The notes below the pieces were generated by a model. That model ran no database searches and was not told the DNA's origin. It worked only from the letters and a program-made list of their open reading frames with translations. 64,000 bases of DNA from NCBI GenBank assembly GCA_964564015.1, contig CAZLZR010000016.1, positions 12,713 to 76,712 on the forward strand, in the 5' to 3' direction. The position numbers and the translations under genes were made by a program. Of the stretch, positions 7,842 to 14,818 are shown piece after piece (positions within the stretch are counted from its first letter, which is position 1; the number at the start of each line of letters is the position of its first letter). This DNA comes from Acetivibrio sp964564015 (lineage in GTDB: Bacteria > Bacillota > Clostridia > Acetivibrionales > Acetivibrionaceae).

Positions 7842-9494
7842 TTATTTTTCCTCCGTTACAAAACTAATCACAAAGTTAGCACCTGACAATATCTTTTCAG
7901 ATTTCAAATCAGCTAGATCAATTGAATAATCATTACGTTCAAGTAATTGTCTTGCAATATATAACCCAAGACCTCTTCCAGAATAAAATGGCTGAAATAT
8001 ATAAGGTGCATCCTCTTTATTTATGCCTGGCCCATTATCTGAAAATATAAGCTGCCCCTTATTCCCATCTAAAGTTATTTCAATTCTTCTATCTTGTCTT
8101 GAAACCAATTGAAGCCAGTAAACTGAATTATCAAAAAGATTTAGAAATAATTGCAAAAGAACTGCATCTGTAGTTTTAGCAATTAACGGAGAGCCTATTT
8201 GATTTATCACTAAATCAATTTTCTCCTTTTGTAATATACGTTTATATATTCTCTCAATCTTCTCAATTATTTCTTTCACTTTGATCTGTTTACGCTTTTG
8301 CTTTGAGGACTTAAAAAGTAGCTGAATATCTTTTAATTGTGCCTCAACAAAAGAAAGTGCACCGCGAAGTGAATGTAGTTCTTTATTCAGCTGTTCTTTA
8401 TCTAGTTCATCATCATACAACGTTTCTCTAATTATATCATCTAATATTCCCATTGCTTTTCCCATTATGGCAATTATATCATGCGAAGCCGTTTCAACTG
8501 AAAGACCAACACCAGCAAGTTCTTCTGTTGTCTCAGCTCTTTGCATAAGGTATTTACGTTCCGCTTTATATTCTTTTTCCAGTCTATTAACTAAATCATG
8601 AACTTGGCGATTTTCCTTAGCAACTTCCTTTAATTCTTGAATATCTTGCTGTATCTGTTCTGCTTTAAAAATATCCTGAGCCTTTTTGTTTTCAATATCC
8701 GCCCTATACCTAGCATAAGGTTTTTGTCTTATATATGCTAAAAAAACTCTTAATAATGCAAGAAAATCATCTGTTGCATTACCTTGTTCTATTAGGCCCT
8801 CACGATTTGTTTTATCCTGAAGTTGAGGATTACTTTTCTGACTTATGCTAACATACCCAACAACCTGATCATTACTAAGAAAATCTCCGGCACTTATAGT
8901 TCCCCGATACATGTCAATCCTCAACCAATCATCATCTGGTTCTCCATATGGATAAACCCTTATTCCATCTCTATACAAATATATTCTATGAGAGCGAATC
9001 GTCTCTTTATCTTCTTTGTCTAGTTGATATTTTATTGGAGCCTGTGGAGTAAAATCGAATATGTAAAATCCAAAATTAAAAGAACCACATTCCGTCTTTC
9101 TTTCTTTTAAAAGATTTTTGCCATTTAATACAAAATGCTTCTTAAAAACATTAATTCCAGTAATATCCGGACTTTCTAAACTCAGTGCTGTTTCTATCCC
9201 ATTAAGAGTAAACCTAAATTCACCACTTTCTTCTTTATAACATCCTTCTTCAACACGGATGACAGATCTATCTTCAAGAAGAATATTCAATTCTTCAAGG
9301 TATTTTTCTTCATAGTTCTTTTTTATGTCATCCTTATATATTTGTACTTCAAACTCATCTCTATTTTTATATTTTTCATCATCCTCCTCATTTTTTTTAA
9401 TAAACTCTTTATTTAAAACGTTCGATAAACTATAGAAAATTGATTCAAATCGACTTAAGTCATGAGTAATTGACTCGATTTTTTTTCTGACCAA
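7842..9494 (-). CDS. GHKL histidine-kinase half of split double-ATPase protein
   Basis: This frame continues the protein begun at 10111. Its apparent TTG start lies inside the preceding frame and has no usable ribosome site (AAAGGGAG abuts it). The opening IESITHDLSRF is the natural continuation of the upstream SWSEKK. Visible parts: an S5-like segment with LQDKTNREGLIE (about residue 226), a coiled coil (270-320), a DHp-like helix with His338 (ETASHDI), then a histidine-kinase ATPase with N-box LFLNLFDNS (450-457), SDNGPGI (485-491) and GRGLGLYI. Reached by a -1 frameshift in the A8 run, the full product would be about 756 aa with two GHKL ATPase domains. The single-nucleotide difference could also be a mutation or an assembly error. 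It probably phosphorylates the receiver protein encoded 1 bp downstream. Confidence 0.8.
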   Translation of the reverse strand: MVRKKIESITHDLSRFESIFYSLSNVLNKEFIKKNEEDDEKYKNRDEFEVQIYKDDIKKNYEEKYLEELNILLEDRSVIRVEEGCYKEESGEFRFTLNGIETALSLESPDITGINVFKKHFVLNGKNLLKERKTECGSFNFGFYIFDFTPQAPIKYQLDKEDKETIRSHRIYLYRDGIRVYPYGEPDDDWLRIDMYRGTISAGDFLSNDQVVGYVSISQKSNPQLQDKTNREGLIEQGNATDDFLALLRVFLAYIRQKPYARYRADIENKKAQDIFKAEQIQQDIQELKEVAKENRQVHDLVNRLEKEYKAERKYLMQRAETTEELAGVGLSVETASHDIIAIMGKAMGILDDIIRETLYDDELDKEQLNKELHSLRGALSFVEAQLKDIQLLFKSSKQKRKQIKVKEIIEKIERIYKRILQKEKIDLVINQIGSPLIAKTTDAVLLQLFLNLFDNSVYWLQLVSRQDRRIEITLDGNKGQLIFSDNGPGINKEDAPYIFQPFYSGRGLGLYIARQLLERNDYSIDLADLKSEKILSGANFVISFVTEEK

Positions 9495-10111
9495 CTCCCT
9501 TTAATTCCAGATATTTCTATTCTCGTTCCTTTTGGAGAACGCACAATCTTTCTTATTCCCATTTTTATTTCAGACTCAACAATAACCTCTGGTGTGCGTT
9601 GCTGCAAAGTTACTTCTAAATCATCAATGTATAAATCTTTTTGCTTTCCGTTATCTGTCAAAAACTCATCATCATATTTTGAAAAATCATAGTTTATAAC
9701 GTTTTCTACATCTTCGCCTTCAGCTCGACTTATAATCTGTATTTTTCTCCCAAGTTTTAAAATAGCAAATCTGCCAATACCTTTTTCTCCTTGAATAACT
9801 CGCCCTTTTCGAGTTGTTTCTGTTTGTTTTTTTATTAACTTTTTCACTGGCGTAGCTGGATTAAGCCAATGCTTTTCAATTATCTCTTCATTCATTCCTA
9901 CGCCATTATCTTCAATAATAATTCTAGATTCTGGAGTTATTTCAAATTCACTACCAAAATTAACAAAAGATACTTTAACCCAATCCGCATCTGCATCATA
10001 TGAATTCTTAATTAACTCGACAAGTGCAATTCTTTCATTTTTGATCAACTGCTCTCCCAACATAGTAAGCAAACGAGCATAGGGCCTAATTTTCAATGAT
10101 TTAATTTTCAT
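9455..10111 (-). CDS. MutL/Hsp90-type GHKL ATPase domain, zero-frame product
   Basis: A 218-aa frame whose residues 12-120 form a GHKL ATPase of the MutL/Hsp90/MORC type: VELIKNSYDADAD (N-box, Glu32 and Asn36), EDNGVGM (67-73) and GEKGIGRFAIL. Its ATG overlaps the methyltransferase stop (ATGA), so translation is coupled. After SWSEKK the zero frame runs only SSQLLMT and stops at 9455. The next ORF carries on in the -1 frame. Either both a short ATPase and a long fusion are made by frameshifting at 9479-9485, or the gene has suffered an indel. GHKL ATPases next to DNA methyltransferases recall the prokaryotic MORC/paraMORC families described in restriction-modification neighbourhoods. Assignment to that group is inference. 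Confidence 0.82.
   Translation of the reverse strand: MKIKSLKIRPYARLLTMLGEQLIKNERIALVELIKNSYDADADWVKVSFVNFGSEFEITPESRIIIEDNGVGMNEEIIEKHWLNPATPVKKLIKKQTETTRKGRVIQGEKGIGRFAILKLGRKIQIISRAEGEDVENVINYDFSKYDDEFLTDNGKQKDLYIDDLEVTLQQRTPEVIVESEIKMGIRKIVRSPKGTRIEISGIKGSWSEKKSSQLLMT
9479..9500 (-). promoter_or_regulatory. Candidate programmed -1 frameshift site (A-AAA-AAA with SD-like stimulator)
   Basis: Read on the minus strand, AGGGAG (9500-9495) is followed by 8 nt and then eight A (9486-9479). In the zero frame the run is phased GAA-AAA-AAA, which gives the slippery heptamer A-AAA-AAA at 9485-9479. Slipping back one base joins SEKK to IESITHD and restores the full kinase. The same layout, AGGGAG about 10 nt before A-AAA-AAG, drives -1 frameshifting in Escherichia coli dnaX. 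The zero frame stops eight codons later. An 8- versus 9-base homopolymer error is the main alternative. Confidence 0.6.
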
Positions 10112-11391
10112 AATAATTTCCTCCCAATTATTATAAACTCTTCGTTATAAATTTTTCTACTTGTTTCATCATTTGTAAAGCGCCCATGTTCATCTCGATA
10201 CGGAGTTAAAATTTTTCCAGAAATTTTCCTTTTTGTAATTGTAACCTCATCAAATCCACTTTCTATTAGCGCCTCAGATATATGACGGGAATTTTCAATT
10301 CGAACTCCTTTATATTCTGTATCTCCTATAACAAATAAAACCAATCCGTTGTTATTCAGCATTGCTTCGCATTCCCTTACAGTATTTTGCATGTCCAAAA
10401 AATACTTTGCAACAGACCTTGCTTGAGATTTATCCTTTTCTAATAATCTAAAAACTATCTGACTTCCTGTTTTATTTAGTCGTTTTAATTCTCTTTCAAA
10501 GTTATAAACATGGTGTAAGCTCCCTACAGAACCTGATCTAAGCTTTCTATAATCATCTGTATAACCAAGCCATAATGACGATAATTGATGTAAATCAGCA
10601 TACTCATATGAAGTTACATATGGTGGACTAGTTATAATCATATCTGTCTTTGGGCGTTTAATAGAATCATCCAAAAAATTACCCGTCACGATCTCTGTTT
10701 TTGAGCCTCCAATTACATTGCTTTCTGCATAAGCTGAAATCATATTATTACATTGAGCTTCAAAAGTTTTTATAACATCTGCTGGAATCTTCTTTGGATC
10801 TATTTGTGGTTTTATAGATTTAGTCAGCCAACGTGAAGTAGATTTTAGAATATTCGAAAACGCACAAAGAAAAAACAACCTATATGTACTACGATTAGGG
10901 ACTACTTCTTCAATTGCTTTTTTCAACCTTGCTAAATTAATATATTCTTTTTCTGCATACCAATATTTTAAACGGTCATTTGCTTTATTGTAATTCTCAT
11001 AATAGTTTTCAAAATCCATATATGCATTAATAATTTCACTGTAATAAGATTTTAGCTTTTTTATATTATAATTTTTACTTTTCACATTAGCTATCATTGT
11101 AGCAACTGGATTAATATCACACCCCCAGAAATTAATATTATTTCGCTTAGCTTCAAAAGCTACTGTTCCGCAACCACAAAATATATCTGCTATTAAGTCT
11201 AGCTGTTTCACATTTCTCTTAGCGTACGCTAAGGCCTTATTTGTAATAAATGCTGGAAACTTTGCTGGATACGCATGAATTTTATGAATTTTTAACTCTT
11301 TTTCTTCACCGGTATTCCAAAATTTATCTACTTCAACAGCATTAAAATCAATAGCTAATACTTCCTTGAGTGTTTTCGCTCTTATATCCAT
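10108..11391 (-). CDS. Site-specific DNA methyltransferase (TSPPY type)
   Basis: A 427-aa amino-methyltransferase that uses S-adenosylmethionine to modify exocyclic amines of DNA bases. An opening KIHAYPAKFPAF block is typical of this family. The SAM-binding motif DIFCGCGTVAFEA lies at 69-81, and the catalytic TSPPY at 254-258 suits N4-cytosine or beta-class N6-adenine methylation. The motif order (SAM motif before TSPPY) and the ~170-residue insert between them, probably target recognition, are visible. The start ATG has GGGGGG 4 nt upstream. It is the first enzyme of the operon, after a ribbon-helix-helix gene. No cognate nuclease is seen in the window, so it is either an orphan modification enzyme or the self-marking part of the ATPase/receiver system. 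Confidence 0.9.
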   Translation of the reverse strand: MDIRAKTLKEVLAIDFNAVEVDKFWNTGEEKELKIHKIHAYPAKFPAFITNKALAYAKRNVKQLDLIADIFCGCGTVAFEAKRNNINFWGCDINPVATMIANVKSKNYNIKKLKSYYSEIINAYMDFENYYENYNKANDRLKYWYAEKEYINLARLKKAIEEVVPNRSTYRLFFLCAFSNILKSTSRWLTKSIKPQIDPKKIPADVIKTFEAQCNNMISAYAESNVIGGSKTEIVTGNFLDDSIKRPKTDMIITSPPYVTSYEYADLHQLSSLWLGYTDDYRKLRSGSVGSLHHVYNFERELKRLNKTGSQIVFRLLEKDKSQARSVAKYFLDMQNTVRECEAMLNNNGLVLFVIGDTEYKGVRIENSRHISEALIESGFDEVTITKRKISGKILTPYRDEHGRFTNDETSRKIYNEEFIIIGRKLL

Positions 11392-11470
11392 AATGCCCCC
11401 CAGTCATACATTTTTGTGCTACTAATAAATACAAGTTAAATATATAAACTTTCATTTGCATTTATGAAAA

Positions 11471-11695
11471 TTATTTCTGTGTGAATTTCCTTTTTTTTAA
11501 AGTATTAAGTAATCCAATAGACTGCCAATCTTCAGTATTACAATATTGGTCAAGAATTACTCTTATAATATCGCTACGACTAAGTTTATTAACATTAGGA
11601 TCCGACATTTCCATCAGCAGCTCATTTAAAAAAGTTACATGAGCTTTTTTCAAGTATACTGTTATTCTTTCATATTTTGTATTTTTGACCCCCAT
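11471..11695 (-). CDS. Ribbon-helix-helix-like small protein
   Basis: A 74-aa protein. The pattern YERITVYLKKAHVTFLNEL followed by a helix (LSRSDIIRVILDQY) fits a ribbon-helix-helix DNA-binding protein of the CopG/MetJ type. The RITVYL strand would be the DNA-reading ribbon. ATG at 11695 is preceded by GGAGG 7 nt upstream. It is 79 bp upstream of the methyltransferase on the same strand, behind a strong promoter with a GTAACGTTAC palindrome, and may autoregulate the whole operon. The fold call rests on pattern only. Confidence 0.65.
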   Translation of the reverse strand: MGVKNTKYERITVYLKKAHVTFLNELLMEMSDPNVNKLSRSDIIRVILDQYCNTEDWQSIGLLNTLKKRKFTQK

Positions 11696-11716
11696 ATTAA
11701 TCCCTCCATGTAAAAT

Positions 11717-11759
11717 ACTGTAACATTATGTAGATATAATGTCAATAGTGTAACGTTAC
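11717..11759 (-). promoter_or_regulatory. Promoter of methyltransferase/kinase operon with palindromic operator
   Basis: On the minus strand TTGACA (11745-11740) and TACAGT (11722-11717) are 17 bp apart, about 20 bp before the start of the ribbon-helix-helix gene. Just upstream of the -35 is the perfect palindrome GTAACGTTAC (11750-11759). A related half, TGTTAC, recurs at the -10. These are plausible binding sites for the ribbon-helix-helix product. Confidence 0.55.
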
Positions 11760-11925
11760 TTTAGTACCTATTATTCAATAAACTTAATCTACCATATCTT
11801 TTTAACAAATTTATCAATTAGACTGAATTTATGTCCTAATAAATTAATGGACCTGAGTTTTATTTATAGCATTCAATGATCTTTTTTAATCTATAGATAA
11901 ATATTAGTTACGCACCCACTAAAAA

Positions 11926-11945
11926 GGATTACCAAGTGGTTATCC
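11926..11945. other. Probable attR core at ylbJ/element junction
   Basis: GGATTACCA-AG-TGGTTATCC is an inverted repeat with one mismatched pair around the central dinucleotide AG (11935-11936). Serine recombinases cut imperfect palindromes at such a central dinucleotide. YlbJ homology begins exactly at this AG (Ser codon AGT). The partner site at the left end is outside the window, so this cannot be confirmed here. Confidence 0.45.
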
Positions 11946-12855
11946 TGTGGGTGCTAAACTCACTGCAAGCATGCGTGAAGAAAAACTTCTTACCAAAACG
12001 GAAGCAGAACGGCTTCTTTCCTTCACCAACAACTCGGGACCACTTTTTATAATTGGTGCAGTAGCTGTAGGCATGTTCAACAATCCGGGCATAGGGTTCA
12101 TCCTGTTATCTTGCCACATTCTGGCAAGTCTGACAGTTGGAATTCTGTTCAGATTCTATGGCAATCGCAAAGACCGAATAAAAAGCATTGTATCAGACAA
12201 AGTAATCAACAGATTTAAGAAAGAGCTGATAAATACCCGACCGGTGAACATAGGAGAAGTATTAGGCGACTCGATAAGAAACTCAATAAATACTATGCTT
12301 GCCATCGGAGGTTTTATCATTTTATTCTCAGTAATTATAAATCTTCTTTTGGAAACTGGAGCTATATCATATATAGCAACCTTATTTGCCGGTTTTCTCT
12401 CGATAATCGGAATTTCAAAAGATATAATCACACCAATCTTAAGCGGTTTTTTCGAAATCACAACAGGTATAAATATGGTAAGCAAGATTGAAGGAATTTC
12501 TTTTGTACAACAACTCTCGGCAGTTAGCTTGATTCTTGGTTGGGCAGGTTTGTCGGTTCATTTCCAGGTCTACAGCATAATCTCAAAAACCGATATAAGT
12601 ATAAAACCCTATTTATTCGGCAAACTAATTCAAGGAGTTATTGCAGCCATTTATATTTCGGTTTTTATGAAACTTTCTACGATTATGGATTTAAAGAGCC
12701 GGAGTGTATTCGGACATTTCACCTATACACCGGATTGGACTTGGTTTAACTACATGCTCAATTCAATCAGAAATATGTCCTATTCACTTATTATTCTTTT
12801 AATAATTGGAATAGTATCATTTGTACTAAACAGACGCAAAGCTCGTGTATTCTGA
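11926..12855 (+). CDS. ylbJ: YlbJ sporulation membrane protein, 3' fragment lacking N-terminus
   Basis: The frame holds about 307 residues of YlbJ: SGYPVGAKL, ERLLSFTNNSGPLFIIGAVA, GFFEITTGINMVS and LGWAGLSVHFQ, with several membrane helices and two nucleoside-recognition (Gate) segments. YlbJ is usually about 400 aa, so roughly the first 100 residues are missing. An in-frame TAA lies at 11920, and no ribosome site precedes the first possible start (GTG at 11947). In Bacillus subtilis ylbJ is a mother-cell (sigma-E) gene needed for heat-resistant spores, and it lies next to coaD and rsmD as here. The 5' part was probably separated by the element to the left. Excision could rebuild the gene. 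Confidence 0.85.
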   Translation, partial: GLPSGYPVGAKLTASMREEKLLTKTEAERLLSFTNNSGPLFIIGAVAVGMFNNPGIGFILLSCHILASLTVGILFRFYGNRKDRIKSIVSDKVINRFKKELINTRPVNIGEVLGDSIRNSINTMLAIGGFIILFSVIINLLLETGAISYIATLFAGFLSIIGISKDIITPILSGFFEITTGINMVSKIEGISFVQQLSAVSLILGWAGLSVHFQVYSIISKTDISIKPYLFGKLIQGVIAAIYISVFMKLSTIMDLKSRSVFGHFTYTPDWTWFNYMLNSIRNMSYSLIILLIIGIVSFVLNRRKARVF

Positions 12856-13153
12856 ACACTTAGAAAATGGTGTACACCATAAAAAATTGCTCATAGAGTT
12901 TGCTGCTTTCCTGCAAAATAAAAACATACTATGAAAACTCCACTTCATGACTATATCTTCGGGAAGTTCGTTTTTTAACACGTTCTTTAAGAATATATAG
13001 CTGCTGTGCGAAAAATAGTATGTAATATTTTGCTTAGGGATAATGAAAAAATACTTCCTGTTCTAATATTGCGAAAAGGCCATTAAATCAAATTTTTCAT
13101 TATCCTAAATAGTAAATTGATTTTTATTCGCACTTAAATCTAAATACTAACGA
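12856..13153. other. Gap after ylbJ fragment
   Basis: The 298 bp between ylbJ and the coiled-coil gene contain a 14-bp palindrome (ATGGTGTACACCAT, 12867-12880) just after the ylbJ stop and one copy of the dispersed inverted-repeat element (13038-13105). No open frame with a ribosome site is seen. Confidence 0.6.
13038..13105 (+). repeat. Dispersed inverted-repeat element, copy 1
   Basis: The copy starts GGATAATGAAAAA and ends TTTTTCATTATCC, exact inverted repeats of 13 bp, 68 bp end to end. The internal part GGCCATTAAATCAAAT resembles copies at 25260, 48972 and 61651. It is shorter and more diverged than those, and lacks the TATATTTTAG flank. No coding capacity. Probably a MITE or a mobile hairpin. 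Confidence 0.75.
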
Positions 13154-13591
13154 TTACTTTACCTCTTCCCTGTTTACCTTTATTACTTCCAGCGTTTCTT
13201 CGAGTATTTCCTGTACCTTTGCAAGTACATTATCTGCATATTCTTTAGTGCCAAGTCTTATTTCTCTGGCATTTTTCTGAGCATTTGAAACTATTTCATT
13301 CGATTGCTCATAAGCTTTTTTTGTAATTTCGTGCTCGTCAACTAGTGATGCAATTTTGTTTTCAGCATCCTTTATAATATTGTTGGCTTCTTTCTGGGCT
13401 TCTAAAAGAATTTTCTGTCTTTCTTCCTTAACCCATTTTGCCTGCTTGATATCATCAGGAAGCTTTAGCCTCATTTCCTTGATAATTTCAAGTATTTCTT
13501 CCCTGTCAACCATGCATTTACCGGAAAACGGTACACTTACACTTTTTTCCACAACATCTTCCAAAGTCTCAAGTATCGAAAGTATCTCCAT
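13154..13591 (-). CDS. Coiled-coil protein of the coaD-ylbJ cluster
   Basis: A 145-aa protein, mostly helical. Residues 1-35 resemble a short N-terminal domain (MEILSILETLEDVVEKS). From residue 50 on it is a continuous coiled coil rich in Lys, Glu and Ala (LLEAQKEANNIIKDAENKI), like DivIVA/GpsB or the b-subunit stalk of ATP synthase. Genes of this kind, often labelled ATPase, recur between coaD and ylbJ in clostridia. A role in envelope or cell-division organisation is plausible. GGGAGGGG lies 7 nt before the ATG. It ends an operon recG-rsmD-coaD-this gene on the minus strand. Confidence 0.75.
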   Translation of the reverse strand: MEILSILETLEDVVEKSVSVPFSGKCMVDREEILEIIKEMRLKLPDDIKQAKWVKEERQKILLEAQKEANNIIKDAENKIASLVDEHEITKKAYEQSNEIVSNAQKNAREIRLGTKEYADNVLAKVQEILEETLEVIKVNREEVK

Positions 13592-13615
13592 TAAAACCCC
13601 TCCCAGGATTTTGAA

Positions 13616-14095
13616 CTATATACTGAATTTTTTAATTACTTCTTCCCTTATACAATCCGGCACCAATCCATCAATTTTTCCTTTATTCCTTGCAAGTTCC
13701 TTTACTGAACTTGAACTTAAAAAGGAATAGTTTATGTTGGACATCATAAACAGCGTCTCAATTTCAGGATCTAAATTCTTGTTTAGCAATGCCATCTGAA
13801 GCTCATATTCAAAGTCCGAAACTGCTCTTAGCCCTTTTATAATAACCGTTGCCCTTTTCTTAGCCATAAAATCTATCAGAAGACCTGAAAAGCTATCGAT
13901 TTCAACATTAGGAACATCTACCAATGCACATCTTAATAGATTTACCCTCTCATCCAACGTAAAGGACGGATTTTTACTGCTGTTTACCAATACTGCTACT
14001 ATAAGCTTGTCGCACAAGACTGCGGCTCTCTTAATTATATCAACATGCCCGTTGGTAACGGGATCAAAACTACCCGGATAAACATATACGCTCAA
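13616..14095 (-). CDS. coaD: Phosphopantetheine adenylyltransferase
   Basis: CoaD (159 aa) transfers AMP from ATP to 4'-phosphopantetheine to give dephospho-CoA, the fourth step of coenzyme A synthesis. It shows the nucleotidyltransferase motif YPGSFDPVTNGH at the N-terminus, SSKNPSFTLDERVNL, and ISSS-like YSFLSSSSVKELA near the end. The TTG at 14095 is preferred because the protein then starts SVYVYPGSFD, like known CoaD proteins, with AGAGGAAG upstream. A frame extension to 14134 adds 13 unrelated residues. It lies between rsmD and the coiled-coil gene, the usual clostridial order. Confidence 0.95.
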   Translation of the reverse strand: MSVYVYPGSFDPVTNGHVDIIKRAAVLCDKLIVAVLVNSSKNPSFTLDERVNLLRCALVDVPNVEIDSFSGLLIDFMAKKRATVIIKGLRAVSDFEYELQMALLNKNLDPEIETLFMMSNINYSFLSSSSVKELARNKGKIDGLVPDCIREEVIKKFSI

Positions 14096-14159
14096 CTGTT
14101 CATACACTTCCTCTGATCTTAGCCCCGCATGCACTAAAAATAATTTTTGTTTTGGAACA

Positions 14160-14726
14160 CTAATTTTCTTCTTGTCTGTAAAACGATATTAAAGTATCTC
14201 CATATTTCTGCTGTCTGAAGTTTTTAAGATTCCCGACACTATCAGGAACAGTATCATTAACATCATGCTCTGCAACTATTAAGGTATCCGGCTTCATAAT
14301 ATCAACACTGACAATGCACTTTAGTGTCTCCTCTACAAGTCCCTTACCATAGGGTGGATCCAAAAAAATTATATCAAATTTGCTACCATTTTGTGAAAGC
14401 TTGATTAAGGCACTACACACGTCAGTTGCCATTACTTCCGCCTTATCAAAAAGTTTTGTATGGATAAGGTTTTCTTTGATTATTTGAAAACAATCATGGC
14501 TTCTGTCAACAAACACCGCTGATCTTGAACCTCTGCTTAATGCTTCAATCCCCAGATTTCCTGTACCTGCAAACAAATCCAGTACATCAGTTTCAAAAAT
14601 AACAGCCGCTATAATATTAAAAATCGATCCCTTAACCTTATCTGAAGTAGGCCTGGTCAAGTTGCTTTTCAATGTTTTAAGTTTGTGTCCCTTAGCCTCT
14701 CCTGATATAACCCTTAGTATAACCAT
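14160..14726 (-). CDS. rsmD: 16S rRNA (guanine966-N2)-methyltransferase
   Basis: RsmD (188 aa) methylates G966 of 16S rRNA with SAM. The sequence opens LRVISGEAKGHKL, has a SAM-binding loop VLDLFAGTGNLGIEALSRG and the catalytic motif IIFLDPPYGKG. It is followed by coaD, as in most Firmicutes. The ATG at 14726 is the only good start, but GGAGGA lies only 1 nt before it, so the true start could be a few codons off. Confidence 0.95.
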   Translation of the reverse strand: MVILRVISGEAKGHKLKTLKSNLTRPTSDKVKGSIFNIIAAVIFETDVLDLFAGTGNLGIEALSRGSRSAVFVDRSHDCFQIIKENLIHTKLFDKAEVMATDVCSALIKLSQNGSKFDIIFLDPPYGKGLVEETLKCIVSVDIMKPDTLIVAEHDVNDTVPDSVGNLKNFRQQKYGDTLISFYRQEEN

Positions 14727-14818
14727 TCCTCCAATTTCAAAAACTTCTGTTATAGCTTCAAAATATGCCTAATGATATTTTATCTTATCATATATAATTG
14801 TCAACCACAATAAGGGTT

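Larger units (their letters stand above)
1..11935. mobile_element. Right part of a serine-recombinase element inserted in ylbJ
   Basis: Everything from the left edge to about 11,935 looks like accessory DNA. It carries three large serine recombinases, an XRE repressor, small proteins of unknown role and a methyltransferase/kinase operon, all more AT-rich than the chromosome to the right. The right boundary is placed where YlbJ homology starts (Ser-Gly-Tyr-Pro-Val-Gly, codon at 11935), inside a 20-bp imperfect palindrome. The chromosomal side is normal (ylbJ, coiled-coil gene, coaD, rsmD, recG). The left end and the 5' part of ylbJ must lie outside the window, so size, attL and direct repeats cannot be seen. 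Insertion in ylbJ is inferred from the truncated reading frame. A rearrangement that destroyed ylbJ is the alternative. Confidence 0.75.

Noticed and set aside
14726..14760. Possible upstream start extension for rsmD
   Set aside because: No in-frame start with a better ribosome site was found; left at 14726.
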